Shown: positions 34,654 through 44,412 of the stretch, in pieces
Numbering within the stretch: the first letter of the stretch is position 1
Layout of the letters: each line of letters starts with the position of its first letter
NCBI RefSeq assembly: GCF_003363135.1
Contig: NZ_QRBB01000001.1
Coordinates: 1,054,001-1,118,000, forward strand
DNA length: 64,000 nt
Reading direction: 5' to 3'
From: Alteriqipengyuania lutimaris
GTDB taxonomy: Bacteria > Pseudomonadota > Alphaproteobacteria > Sphingomonadales > Sphingomonadaceae
Translations under genes and position numbers: made by a program
Notes under the pieces: model-generated
Database searches by the model: none
Seen by the model: only the letters and a program-made list of their open reading frames with translations
Told to the model about the DNA's origin: nothing

Positions 34654-36198
34654 TCAGCCTGCGGTGCGTGCGGTGCTGGAGCGTTCGGGCGCGACTTCGT
34701 CTGCCGGTGCGTGGGACAGCGCCTTGAAATGGAGGATGCCGTCGTCGATCGGATCGCTCTTCATCTGTTTGCGATCGACCCGGTAATCCTGGTTGAGCCG
34801 CCACGGGAAGCTCACCGCGTTCTTCGGCATGATCGCCTTCGAGCGCTGGATATAGCCCGAGGAGAAATCGAAGATGTCATCGTCCTCCAGCGCGGCGGCC
34901 TCGTGCCCGGTAAGCTGCGGGACCGCGATATCGACGCCCCTGGCGTCCATCTCGTTCAGCACGTCGCACACATAGGCCGCGTTGAGATCGGCGCGCAAAG
35001 TCCAGCTGGCATTGAGATAGCCGAACACCACCGCGAGGTTGGGCAGGTTCGAGAACATGCAGCCCTTGTAGTAATAGCGCTGCGCGAAATCGACCGGTTC
35101 GCCGTCCACCGAAACCACGATCTTGCCCGCAACGGCAAGCTTCAAGCCCGTCGCGGTGACGAGGATGTCGGCTGCGATCTCGCGTCCGTCCTCCAGCACC
35201 ACGGCGTTCTTCGCAAAGCGTGCAATGCGCCCTGTGACGATCTGCGCCCTGTCGCGCTTGATCGCTTCGAACAGGTCGGCGTCGGGCACCAGGCACAGGC
35301 GCTGGTCCCACGGGTCGTAGGGCGGGGTGAAGGCGCGCGCGTCGTACTTGTCGCCAAGGTGCCCCTGAACCTTCTTGATCAGGAATTCCTTGACCTTTTC
35401 GGGCCTGCTCTGCGCGCGTTTGAAGCCGATGTCCTGCATCACCACGTTTTTCCAGCGGGTGATCTTGTAGGCCGTGTCCTCGGGCAGGATCTTGCGCAGG
35501 AAATTGGCGAGCCCGTCGCGCGCCGGGCGGCTGAACATCCAGGTCGGCGTGCGCTGGAGCATCGTGACCGATGCGGCTTTTTCCGCCATCGCGGGAACGA
35601 TGGTGACGGCGGTGGCGCCGGACCCGATGACGACGACGTTCTTGCCTTCGTAGCCGAGATCGTCTGGCCAGAATTGAGGATGCACCACTTGCCCCTCGAA
35701 TTCGCCGAGTTCGAAACCGGGGTCGTAGGGCTCGTCGTAGTCGTAATAGCCCGATCCGAGGTAGAGCCAGTTGCCGGTCAGCCGCTTGCGCTCGCCTTCT
35801 TGCGTGACGACCGTGACCACCCACCGCGCGGTCGCGCTGTCGAAATCGGCGGTTTCGACGCGCATGCCGAAACGGATGTTCTCGCGAATGCCGCGCTCGT
35901 CCACGATCCGGTCGAGATAGTCGAGGATCGCGGCGCCATCGGCGATGCTCTTCTCGTGCCGCCAGGGCTCGAACACGAAGCCGAGCGTGTGCATGTCGCT
36001 GTCGGAACGCACGCCGGGATAGCGGAACAGGTCCCATGTCCCGCCCAACCGTTCGCGCCGTTCGAGGATGGCATAGCGCTTGTCGGGGCATTCCGTTTCG
36101 AGATGGGCGGCCATGCCGATGCCGGAAATCCCCGCGCCCACGATCAGCACGTCGAAATCGGTGTCGCTGTTGTCCATCGGGGCGTCCATCATCTGCAT
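34654..36198 (-). CDS. Flavin-containing Baeyer-Villiger-type monooxygenase
   Basis: A 514-residue FAD- and NADPH-dependent oxygenase. The N-terminal Rossmann motif is GAGISG (21-26), the second one GSGATA (192-197). The Baeyer-Villiger fingerprint FxGxxxHxxxW is present at 167-177 as FEGQVVHPQFW. Such enzymes insert oxygen next to a ketone or oxidise heteroatoms; the substrate cannot be read. It is divergent from a TonB receptor with 118 bp between starts, which may point to uptake and oxidation of a common hydrophobic compound. Confidence 0.92.
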   Translation of the reverse strand: MQMMDAPMDNSDTDFDVLIVGAGISGIGMAAHLETECPDKRYAILERRERLGGTWDLFRYPGVRSDSDMHTLGFVFEPWRHEKSIADGAAILDYLDRIVDERGIRENIRFGMRVETADFDSATARWVVTVVTQEGERKRLTGNWLYLGSGYYDYDEPYDPGFELGEFEGQVVHPQFWPDDLGYEGKNVVVIGSGATAVTIVPAMAEKAASVTMLQRTPTWMFSRPARDGLANFLRKILPEDTAYKITRWKNVVMQDIGFKRAQSRPEKVKEFLIKKVQGHLGDKYDARAFTPPYDPWDQRLCLVPDADLFEAIKRDRAQIVTGRIARFAKNAVVLEDGREIAADILVTATGLKLAVAGKIVVSVDGEPVDFAQRYYYKGCMFSNLPNLAVVFGYLNASWTLRADLNAAYVCDVLNEMDARGVDIAVPQLTGHEAAALEDDDIFDFSSGYIQRSKAIMPKNAVSFPWRLNQDYRVDRKQMKSDPIDDGILHFKALSHAPADEVAPERSSTARTAG

Positions 36199-36316
36199 CG
36201 CTCTCTCGTATCGCTTCGCAGCCTATCGCATGGCCGCAGGCTTGGCGAGGGGGCCATTGGGTCACGTCCTTTCGGCCCGGATGACGCGGGGGCGATGTGC
36301 GGCTAGAGCGCGCGGC

Positions 36317-38350
36317 ATGAAAGCCCCCCTCCTTCGCGCCGCCGCCCTGATGCCGCTGTGCATCGCTGTACCCTCGCTCGCGCAGGAGAGCGATGGTGCC
36401 GACCGCGAGCGAGGCGATGCGCCGGTCATCATCGTCACCGGGCGCGGGCTGGAGGATACGCCTGCAACCCCCGCCTACGGAACCGTCGAGGTGGACCGCG
36501 AGACGGTGCTGACCGTGCCATCGGGCCGGATCGAGGAGGCGCTGGCGAGCGTCGCGGGCTTCCAGCAGTTCCGCCGGTCGGACAGCCGTTCTTCCAATCC
36601 GACCGCGCAGGGCGTGACGCTGCGCGCGCTGGGCGGCAATGCCACCAGCCGCGCGCTGGTCACGCTGGACGGGGTGCCGGTGGCGGACCCGTTCTTCGGT
36701 TACGTGCCCTTTGCCGCGCTGCTGCCCGAGCAGGTCGGGCGGATCGCGGTGACGCGCGGGGGCGGATCGGGCCCGTTCGGCGCGGGCGCGCTGGCGGGTA
36801 CCATCGCGATCGAGAGCCTGTCGCCCGACCGGCAGGCACCCTTCGGCGCGAGTGTGCTCGCGAACGATCGCGGCGGCACCGAGGCCGCCGGTCAGTTCGC
36901 CGCGCCGCTGGGCGGCGGCTACGCGACCGGGGCGATCCGGTGGGACCGCGGGCCGGGCTTCTTCACTGCGCCCGAGGACCAGCGCGTGCCCGCCAGCGTG
37001 CTCGCGAAGTTCGACAGCGTGTCGGGCCAGCTGCGCGCGGTCGCCCCGCTCGCGCAGGATCTGGAGCTTCAGGCGCGTGTGCTTGCCTTCGACGATGCCC
37101 GCACGCTGCGCTTCGAGGGCGCGGACAGCTCCGCCAGCGGGCAGGACTACAGCATCCGCATCGTCGGGCGCGGGCGCTGGCAGGTCGATGCGCTGGGTTA
37201 CGTGCAGGCGCGCAATTTCAGCAATCTCGTCGTCAGCTCCAGCCGCTTCGTTCCCGTGCTCGACCAGCGCAGCACGCCTTCGACCGGGCTCGGCGGCAAG
37301 CTGGAAGTGCGCCCGCCCGTCGGCCCTGCGCACACGCTGCGCCTCGGCGTCGACTATCGCCGTGCCGAGGGCGAGTTGCAGGAAGAGCCGATCAGCTCCT
37401 TTACCGGCAATGTCACCGCGCGGCGGCGCGCGGGCGGCGTCACCAGCGATCTCGGCCTCTTCGTAGAGGACGACTGGGAAGTAGGACAGCTGGTCCTGAC
37501 CGGCGGGCTTCGCGCGGATCGCACGGTGATTGCCGATGGCTTCTTCACGGAGCGCGATGCGGCTGGTGCGCTGGTGGAGGACAACCGCTTCGCCGACCGC
37601 AGCGACTGGACGCTGACCTATCGCGCGGGTGCGCTGTTCCGGGCAGGGCCTACGCTAGACCTGCGCGCGGCTGCCTATAGCGGGCTGCGGCTGCCCACGC
37701 TCAACGAGCTGTACCGCCCCTTCGTGGTCTTCCCCGTGGTGACGCAGGCCAATGCGGCCCTCGCCAACGAGGAGCTGCGCGGGTTCGAGGCGGGGCTCGA
37801 CTGGCGGCCCGTGCAAGGCGTCGCATTCAGCCTGACCGCCTTCGACAACCGGCTGGAGAACGCGATCGCCAACGTCACCATCGGCGAGAACCTGCGCCAG
37901 CGCCGCAACCTGCCCGCGATCGAAACGCAAGGGATCGAGGCGGGGCTGCGGGTGGCGCGCGGTCCGATCCGCTTCGACGGCAGCCTGTCCTACTCCGACC
38001 CGCGGATCGAAGGCGAGGGCGCTTCGCTATCGCTCGACGGCAATGCCCCGCCGCAGAGCCCGCGCTGGTTTGCGGCGGCCTCGCTCACCTATGAGCCGAA
38101 ACCCGACACCCTGTTATCGCTCACGCTGCGCCATGTCGGCGACCAGTTCGAGGATGACCAAGAGAGCGACATCCTGCCCGCCTTCACCACGCTGGGGGCC
38201 TACGCGCAGCTGCCGCTTGTAGGACAGCTCGATCTCGTCCTGCGGGCCGAGAACCTGTTCGACGAGGAAGTCGTCACGCGGGTGTCGGGCGGCGACGTCG
38301 ATCTGGGTGCCCCGCGCACGCTGTGGGCAGGCGTGCGCTACGGCTTCTGA
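36317..38350 (+). CDS. TonB-dependent receptor
   Basis: A 677-residue outer-membrane receptor: signal peptide to about residue 22 (PSLAQ), a TonB-box-like VIIVTG segment near 36-41, a plug domain (about 45-170) with VTLRALGGNATSRALVTLDG, and a 22-strand barrel ending in RYGF. The short length and plug features resemble receptors for vitamins, metals or small organic compounds. The ligand is unknown. The last 13 bp overlap the convergent DUF421 gene. Confidence 0.9.
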   Translation: MKAPLLRAAALMPLCIAVPSLAQESDGADRERGDAPVIIVTGRGLEDTPATPAYGTVEVDRETVLTVPSGRIEEALASVAGFQQFRRSDSRSSNPTAQGVTLRALGGNATSRALVTLDGVPVADPFFGYVPFAALLPEQVGRIAVTRGGGSGPFGAGALAGTIAIESLSPDRQAPFGASVLANDRGGTEAAGQFAAPLGGGYATGAIRWDRGPGFFTAPEDQRVPASVLAKFDSVSGQLRAVAPLAQDLELQARVLAFDDARTLRFEGADSSASGQDYSIRIVGRGRWQVDALGYVQARNFSNLVVSSSRFVPVLDQRSTPSTGLGGKLEVRPPVGPAHTLRLGVDYRRAEGELQEEPISSFTGNVTARRRAGGVTSDLGLFVEDDWEVGQLVLTGGLRADRTVIADGFFTERDAAGALVEDNRFADRSDWTLTYRAGALFRAGPTLDLRAAAYSGLRLPTLNELYRPFVVFPVVTQANAALANEELRGFEAGLDWRPVQGVAFSLTAFDNRLENAIANVTIGENLRQRRNLPAIETQGIEAGLRVARGPIRFDGSLSYSDPRIEGEGASLSLDGNAPPQSPRWFAAASLTYEPKPDTLLSLTLRHVGDQFEDDQESDILPAFTTLGAYAQLPLVGQLDLVLRAENLFDEEVVTRVSGGDVDLGAPRTLWAGVRYGF

Positions 38351-38883
38351 AACGCGGGCGCGGGATCGCGTGCGTCGTCAACGCCTTCGAGGATCGCGGG
38401 GTCGAGCTTCGGCCCGTGCAGCACCGAAATGTCGCCGGTGGTTTCGAGCACCACCGCGCGCACTTCGTCGAAACTCGTGGTGTTCGATTCGCGCAGCTTG
38501 GCGATGATGTCGGACCGCGAGACGCGGGTCTGCGTCATCGCTTCGGTACAAAAGCGGCCATCGACCATCAGCAGGACGGGATCGTTCTGGATCGCCTCCT
38601 CGAACGTATCGGACTGCTTGCGGATCTTCGCGATGATCAGCTGCACCGCGAAGAGCGCGAACATCACCACGGCGGCCTGGACGAAGCCCTGCCAGTCGGT
38701 TGCGCGGCCCATGCCTGCGAGAACGGTGCCGCTGGCGACGGTGATGACGAAGTCGAAATTCGTCATCTTCGAAAAGCTGCGCAGGCCGACGATCCGCGTC
38801 AGCAGGATTACATAGAAGATGCCGATCGCGGTCAGGATGGTCCCGCGCGCAATCAGGTCGTAGGTTGTGTCGTCAAAGAACAT
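38338..38883 (-). CDS. DUF421 family membrane protein
   Basis: A 181-residue protein with three N-terminal transmembrane helices (about 10-90), the family motif MTNFDFVITVASGTVLAG (about 38-55), and a soluble C-terminal YetF-like domain with VLLMVDGRF. DUF421/YetF proteins are widespread and of unknown function, sometimes linked to spore or stress membranes. ATG 38883 gives a normal short N-terminus. Confidence 0.9.
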   Translation of the reverse strand: MFFDDTTYDLIARGTILTAIGIFYVILLTRIVGLRSFSKMTNFDFVITVASGTVLAGMGRATDWQGFVQAAVVMFALFAVQLIIAKIRKQSDTFEEAIQNDPVLLMVDGRFCTEAMTQTRVSRSDIIAKLRESNTTSFDEVRAVVLETTGDISVLHGPKLDPAILEGVDDARDPAPAFQKP

Positions 38884-38964
38884 TGGTGTGCCTCCTGTGG
38901 TCGACGCAGAGATGACGTTCGCGGCGCGCCACAAGCTCGCTGCGAACGGGAGGCGGATGAAGGT

Positions 38965-39975
38965 CTAGGCCTGCACGACCTTCTGTTCGATCGAACCGAA
39001 GATCGACTTGCCGTGATCGTCCTCCATCCAGATCTTCACCGTGTCGCCCGGCTCCATGAAGCGCGTCTTGGCTTCGCCGCTGGCGATGGTTTCGATCATG
39101 CGGATTTCCGCGATGCACGAATAGCCCTTGCCGCCTTCGCTCACCGGCTTGCCGGGGTCGCCATCGGGCCCCTGGTTCGAGATCGTGCCCGAACCGATGA
39201 TGCAGCCCGCGCCCAGATTGCGCGTCTTGGCCGCGTGCGCGACCAGATCGGCGAGGCTGAAGGTCGCGTCCTGGCCCACATCGGCGCGGCCGAACGGGTC
39301 GCCGTTATAATCGACCATCAGCGGCAGCTGGATCACGGCGTCCTTCCACGCATCGCCCAGCTCGTCGGGCGTGATAGCCACGGGGCTGAACGCGGTCGCG
39401 GGCTTGGACTGGAAGAAGCCGAAGCCCTTGGCCAGTTCGCCCGGGATCAGGCCGCGCAGGCTCACGTCGTTGACCAGCATCAGCAGCTTGATGTGATCCG
39501 CCGCCTCGTCCGAGGACACGCCCATCGGCACGTCGTCGGTGATGCAGGCGATCTCGCCTTCCATGTCGCAGCCCCAGCTGGTGTCCTTGAGCGGAATGTC
39601 GGCGCGCGGGGGGAGGAAGTCGTCGCTGCCGCCCTGGTACATCAACGGATCGTGATAGAAGCTCTCGGGCACCTCGGCGCCGCGCGCTTTGCGCACCAGC
39701 TCGACGTGGTTGATGTACGCGCTGCCGTCGGCCCACTGGTACGCGCGCGGCAGCGGCGAATGCGCCTCGCGCTCGTGGAAGCGTTCGCAGGGAACGGCTT
39801 CGTTATTCACGTCGCGGTACAGCGCCTCGAGCTTGGGCGCCGTATTCGCCCAGTCGTCCAGCGCGTCCTGCATCGTCTCCGCGATATTGTCCGCCGCGCA
39901 GTAGCGGGTGATGTCTTTCGAGACGACCACCAGCTTGCCGTCGCGCGTTCCGTTATTCAGCGTCGCGAGTTTCAT
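38965..39975 (-). CDS. Fumarylacetoacetate hydrolase family protein
   Basis: A 336-residue enzyme of the FAH family, which cleaves fumarylacetoacetate to fumarate and acetoacetate in tyrosine breakdown. The metal-binding residues lie in DTSWGCDMEGEIACITDD (about 130-150; the E-x-E pair), and the FSPVAITPDELG and GCIIGSGTISNQG segments follow. Its start overlaps the stop of the maleylacetoacetate isomerase gene by 4 bp, which strongly supports the pathway call. hmgA and hppD are not in the window. Confidence 0.92.
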   Translation of the reverse strand: MKLATLNNGTRDGKLVVVSKDITRYCAADNIAETMQDALDDWANTAPKLEALYRDVNNEAVPCERFHEREAHSPLPRAYQWADGSAYINHVELVRKARGAEVPESFYHDPLMYQGGSDDFLPPRADIPLKDTSWGCDMEGEIACITDDVPMGVSSDEAADHIKLLMLVNDVSLRGLIPGELAKGFGFFQSKPATAFSPVAITPDELGDAWKDAVIQLPLMVDYNGDPFGRADVGQDATFSLADLVAHAAKTRNLGAGCIIGSGTISNQGPDGDPGKPVSEGGKGYSCIAEIRMIETIASGEAKTRFMEPGDTVKIWMEDDHGKSIFGSIEQKVVQA

Positions 39976-40622
39976 TGGACTGTCTCTCCTTCGGGGGTGT
40001 CGTTCTGGTTGTCGGGGTGCGCCCTTTGCACTTCATCCAATGCGAGGCAGGCGGCTTCGATCCGGGTTGTATGCGGCGCATCTGAGAAATCGTAACCGAA
40101 GCGGCGCGCGTTGTAGATCTGCGGCATGAGCACGACCTCGAAGAAGCCGGGCGCATCGAACAGGAAATCGCCGGTATTCAGCTGGGCGAGCCGTTGCTCC
40201 ACCGGCACCAAGGTGCGGGCGAGCCAGTGGCGATACCAGGTTTCGACGCCCTCCTGGTCCTGCCCGTATTCGCTCTTGAGATACTTGAGGACGGGCAGGT
40301 TGAGCGGCGCGTGCAGCTCGGTCGCGATGGCATAGGCGAGTTCGCGCGCGAGGTAGCGCTGTTCGATCTCGACCGGGAGCAGCGGCTTTTCGGGGTAGGC
40401 TTCGTCGAGCCATTCGATGATCGCCATCGACTGCACGCGATCCTTGCCGCCCGCTTCGAGCATGGGCACCGTGGCGAAGGGATTGCGGCTGGCAAAGGCT
40501 TCGCCCTTCTGCTGGCTCTCCACCAGATTGACCGGGCAGTTCTCGTATTCGAGCCCCTTCAATTGCAAGGCGAGGCGAAGGCGGTAGCTGGTGGAGCTGC
40601 GGAAGTAGCCGTAGAGTTTCAT
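39972..40622 (-). CDS. maiA: Maleylacetoacetate isomerase (zeta-class glutathione transferase)
   Basis: A 216-residue GST-fold protein: thioredoxin-like domain at 1-80 and a helical domain after it. It isomerises maleylacetoacetate to fumarylacetoacetate, and the next gene encodes the following hydrolase. The zeta-class active-site motif, usually SSCSWRVRIAL, appears as SSTSYRLRLAL (about 9-19): the serine pair is kept but the cysteine is threonine. FATVPMLE and the helical-domain ATELHAPLNLPVLKYL are typical. Operon with the FAH gene. Confidence 0.92.
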   Translation of the reverse strand: MKLYGYFRSSTSYRLRLALQLKGLEYENCPVNLVESQQKGEAFASRNPFATVPMLEAGGKDRVQSMAIIEWLDEAYPEKPLLPVEIEQRYLARELAYAIATELHAPLNLPVLKYLKSEYGQDQEGVETWYRHWLARTLVPVEQRLAQLNTGDFLFDAPGFFEVVLMPQIYNARRFGYDFSDAPHTTRIEAACLALDEVQRAHPDNQNDTPEGETVQ

Positions 40623-40938
40623 GCATTCGTCCCGTGGATTGCGGCGCGGCCTGACACACCTGACACACTGTCTAAAGGCAAAAAACCGGGCTGCCGTTCC
40701 GCGCCTCGGGACGGCGTGGTGGAGACGGGCGAAGCAAAGTGCACGCCCGGCTTTTCGCACTTTTCGGCCGTGTAGGACAGGGCTTGGCGCCCCCTACCAG
40801 CCCTGCACGTGACCCGCGGCAATCCAGTTTGGTGCATGAAACGCAATGCCGGTTGATGGACCGGTTGATGGATCGCCGCGCTCGCCCCGCTGTTCCCCCG
40901 GATCGGGTGTCCGGTGGCTCGCGATGACGCGAATTGCA
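40623..40938. other. 316-bp intergenic region between maiA and the acyl-CoA dehydrogenase gene
   Basis: No coding sequence is supported. It contains a 9-bp direct repeat CCTGACACA at 40650-40658 and 40659-40667, and a 12-bp direct repeat CCGGTTGATGGA at 40849-40860 and 40861-40872. The maiA-FAH promoter must lie in its left part, since both genes point left. Confidence 0.7.
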
Positions 40939-42114
<1,176 letters not shown>

Positions 42115-42216
42115 GGGTGTGGGGCTCGCTTCTCTTGTCGCCCGGTCCCATGGCAAATCGAGGCATGGCCCGGCAAGCCCTGCATTGGGCAATGCGGGCG
42201 GACGGCAAGTTGAACG

Positions 42217-42642
42217 TCAGGCGGTTTCGACGCTGACCGATACTGCGAGGGACTTATCAGTCCCGGCCGGTTGAGCCTCGTCCTGCTCGCGCGTCAGCAC
42301 GGTGTGCACCTGCGTCAGGATATCGCCGGGAGGGCAGGGCTTGGCCAGCGCCAGCGTGCCGGGGAAGCGGGTCGAGACTTCATCCAGCGGCAGGTGGCCC
42401 GAATGGAAGATCACCGGCACGTTTTCCGCGATCAGCTTTTCCGCGAAGGGATAGACGACGGTATCGTGCAGCCGGATATCGAGGATCGCAAGATCGGGGC
42501 GCTGCTTCTGGAAGGCGAGCATGGCGGAATTCAAGTCGCCGTGCGGGCCTTCGACCTGATAGCCTGCTTCGGCGATGGTATCGCACAGGTCCATCCCGAC
42601 GATAGGCTCGTCTTCCGCGACAAGGATGATTGGCTGTTCCAT
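42217..42642 (-). CDS. Single-domain response regulator
   Basis: A 141-residue stand-alone receiver: acidic pocket EDE at 10-12, phospho-acceptor Asp55 in LAILDIRL, and Lys101. There is no output domain; the last 25 residues are unstructured. Such regulators often serve HWE-type kinases as phosphate sinks or relays. The receiver fused to the phytochrome kinase in this window is of a similar type, but no sensor kinase is adjacent to this gene. Confidence 0.9.
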   Translation of the reverse strand: MEQPIILVAEDEPIVGMDLCDTIAEAGYQVEGPHGDLNSAMLAFQKQRPDLAILDIRLHDTVVYPFAEKLIAENVPVIFHSGHLPLDEVSTRFPGTLALAKPCPPGDILTQVHTVLTREQDEAQPAGTDKSLAVSVSVETA

Positions 42643-42741
42643 CTGCTCTCCACCAGCGACCGCAATCTTTCAGAACGGTTCCACAACAGGATCGTTCCAA
42701 AACGGGCGCCGTGGCAAGCGAATTCTTGCCTGTACTCTTTT

Positions 42742-43434
42742 TTACAGCTTGCCGAAGCGGGATTCGTACGCGGCGGTATCCCCGCTTTCGAGCAGCCTGG
42801 CCTGTTCGATCCAGTTGTCGCGCCGGATGCGGCCCTTGAAGCGGCCCAGCTGGTCGTCGATCCGGTCGATGTCTGCCTCGCTCCAGCTGGCGATCTGCCC
42901 GAAGGAGGTGACGCCCAGCGCGTTGAGCTGCGTGGCGAGTTTCGGGCCGACGCCCTTGAGCCTGGTCAGATCGTCCGCGGCGCCTGTGTCCGACGCGGCG
43001 GGCGGGGTCTGCGCCGCTTCCCTTTCCTCGGCGACGACGCCGCCAACGGCGGCTCCGGCACCCCCGGTCGCGGTCGCGGCGGGTTCGGCGCGCGGTGTGG
43101 GGACCGGAGCCGGGGCCGGGGCAGGTGTCGGAGCGGGTGTCGCCGCTGTCGATGCGGGAGGCGGAGGAGGGATGGTCTCAGCTTCCGGAGCGGGCGCCGG
43201 AGCGGGCGTGGCGGCGGCAGGCCGTCCGCTTGCAGCGGGCGGCGCGGGGTCCTTCGCGGCTGCTGGCGGAGCATCGATCAGCGCCTGATTGCGTTTCGTC
43301 CCGGTCTCCTCGGGGCTATCCTCGCGCGTCACCCTGGTCTTGCGCGAGCCTGACAGGAGGAACCAGGCAACCACGAACCCGACCAGCACGGCCAGCAGGA
43401 TCAGCAGCCAGTTCGCCTCGATCAGTTCAATCAT
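42742..43434 (-). CDS. Membrane-anchored helix-hairpin-helix protein
   Basis: A 230-residue protein with an N-terminal transmembrane helix (about 8-28), a long Pro/Ala-rich linker (about 40-155) and a C-terminal helix-hairpin-helix domain (about 165-228; LTRLKGVGPKLATQLNALGV). Similar domains are labelled as predicted 5' DNA nucleases, but here a catalytic site is not evident. It is the last gene of a small envelope operon after the OmpA-like and 43-residue membrane proteins. The domain may bind DNA or protein at the membrane. Confidence 0.8.
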   Translation of the reverse strand: MIELIEANWLLILLAVLVGFVVAWFLLSGSRKTRVTREDSPEETGTKRNQALIDAPPAAAKDPAPPAASGRPAAATPAPAPAPEAETIPPPPPASTAATPAPTPAPAPAPVPTPRAEPAATATGGAGAAVGGVVAEEREAAQTPPAASDTGAADDLTRLKGVGPKLATQLNALGVTSFGQIASWSEADIDRIDDQLGRFKGRIRRDNWIEQARLLESGDTAAYESRFGKL

Positions 43435-43455
43435 CTTGGGCTTTGCCTCTTTTCG

Positions 43456-43587
43456 TTACCTGTCGCGCGCATTAACGCGAAAGGCCTGTCCGCGCAAAGT
43501 CCAAAGCTTGGCCGTGCCTGCGCCGAGCCCCAGGCCCACGACATATCCGGCTAGGGCAAGCGCCACCAGTTCCAGGGAAAGAGCCAT
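43456..43587 (-). CDS. 43-residue single-helix membrane protein
   Basis: A short frame between two same-strand genes (33 bp after the OmpA-like gene, 21 bp before the HhH gene). It encodes MALSLELVALALAGYVVGLG and continues with a basic tail ending NARDR. One transmembrane helix with a GxGxG face is obvious. A GAGA sits 6 nt before ATG 43587. The tight spacing implies cotranscription with its neighbours. I recall similar small proteins near OmpA genes in sphingomonads but cannot verify it here. Confidence 0.7.
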   Translation of the reverse strand: MALSLELVALALAGYVVGLGLGAGTAKLWTLRGQAFRVNARDR

Positions 43588-43620
43588 GTTTCGTCTCGTG
43601 CCTCGCGTGCTGGGCCCGCG

Positions 43621-44373
43621 CTAGCGTGCCGCGGGTGTGTCGATCGGGGTGGGGCTGGGCGTCTCGCCGGAAATGACGCGGAATTCGATCCGCCGGTTGG
43701 CCGGATCGGCGGGGTCGAGACCTTCGATCGTGCGCGAACTGCCGTATCCGGTCGCGCGCAGGCTCTGCCCCGGGATGCCGCGGTCGATCAGCTCGCGCCG
43801 CACGATCTGCGCGCGGTCCTGCGACAGCGCCAAGTTGACCTGCGGCGAGCCCGAGGTGTCGGTGTGGCCGGAAATGGCGATGGTCGTGCCGACACACGGG
43901 CGCAGCGTGTTCGCCAGCTCGTCAAGCAATTCCTCGCTGCCGGGGATGAACTCGGCCGAGGATTCCTCGAACCGGATCGTGCGTTCGGCCAGCACGGTCA
44001 GCAGCTCGCTCTCGCAGCGCAGCGATTCGATGTCGGTATCGCCGGAGGCCAGCATGGTCCCGTCGGTCCAGTGCACGCCGCCCACGCCCGGGATGTCGTA
44101 GATGGCCTGCGCGATCCGTGCGCGTTCCAGCTCGGTCAGATCGCGATTGGGCGTCAGCATTGCGTGGCGGGTCGGCCAGCCGCCGGCGGTGTAGAAGCGC
44201 ACCTCGACCGCCGGATCGGGGCCCTGCTGCGCGGGCAGTTCCCGGGTCGCTGCGGCCAGCCGCTCGACATAGCCCACCGCCGTCTGGCTCGCGAACAGCA
44301 AGGCGATGGCGCAGACCAGCATGGCACCGGCGGAAAGGATGATCGCGGGATGGAGGGCGGGGCGAATTGTCAC
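43621..44373 (-). CDS. OmpA family peptidoglycan-binding protein
   Basis: A 250-residue protein with an N-terminal hydrophobic anchor (about 8-30), a middle domain of about 80 residues and a C-terminal OmpA domain (about 125-240). The peptidoglycan-binding residues lie in ISGHTDTSGSPQVNLALSQDRA. The anchor is probably not cleaved, so it may link the inner membrane to the wall. The start is GTG 44373. It heads an operon with the 43-residue and HhH proteins. Confidence 0.88.
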   Translation of the reverse strand: MTIRPALHPAIILSAGAMLVCAIALLFASQTAVGYVERLAAATRELPAQQGPDPAVEVRFYTAGGWPTRHAMLTPNRDLTELERARIAQAIYDIPGVGGVHWTDGTMLASGDTDIESLRCESELLTVLAERTIRFEESSAEFIPGSEELLDELANTLRPCVGTTIAISGHTDTSGSPQVNLALSQDRAQIVRRELIDRGIPGQSLRATGYGSSRTIEGLDPADPANRRIEFRVISGETPSPTPIDTPAAR

Positions 44374-44412
44374 CCCGCCCCGATAGCGGCCCGTGGGTCG
44401 GGGGGGAAGGCC

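Noticed and set aside
34877..37333. 818-codon open frame on the minus strand across the monooxygenase and receptor
   Set aside because: The known proteins in the other frames have complete motifs; this frame has none.
40849..40872. Two 12-bp direct repeats CCGGTTGATGGA as a possible attachment site or CRISPR remnant
   Set aside because: Only two adjacent copies, no spacer structure, no integrase or Cas gene nearby; most likely a local duplication.
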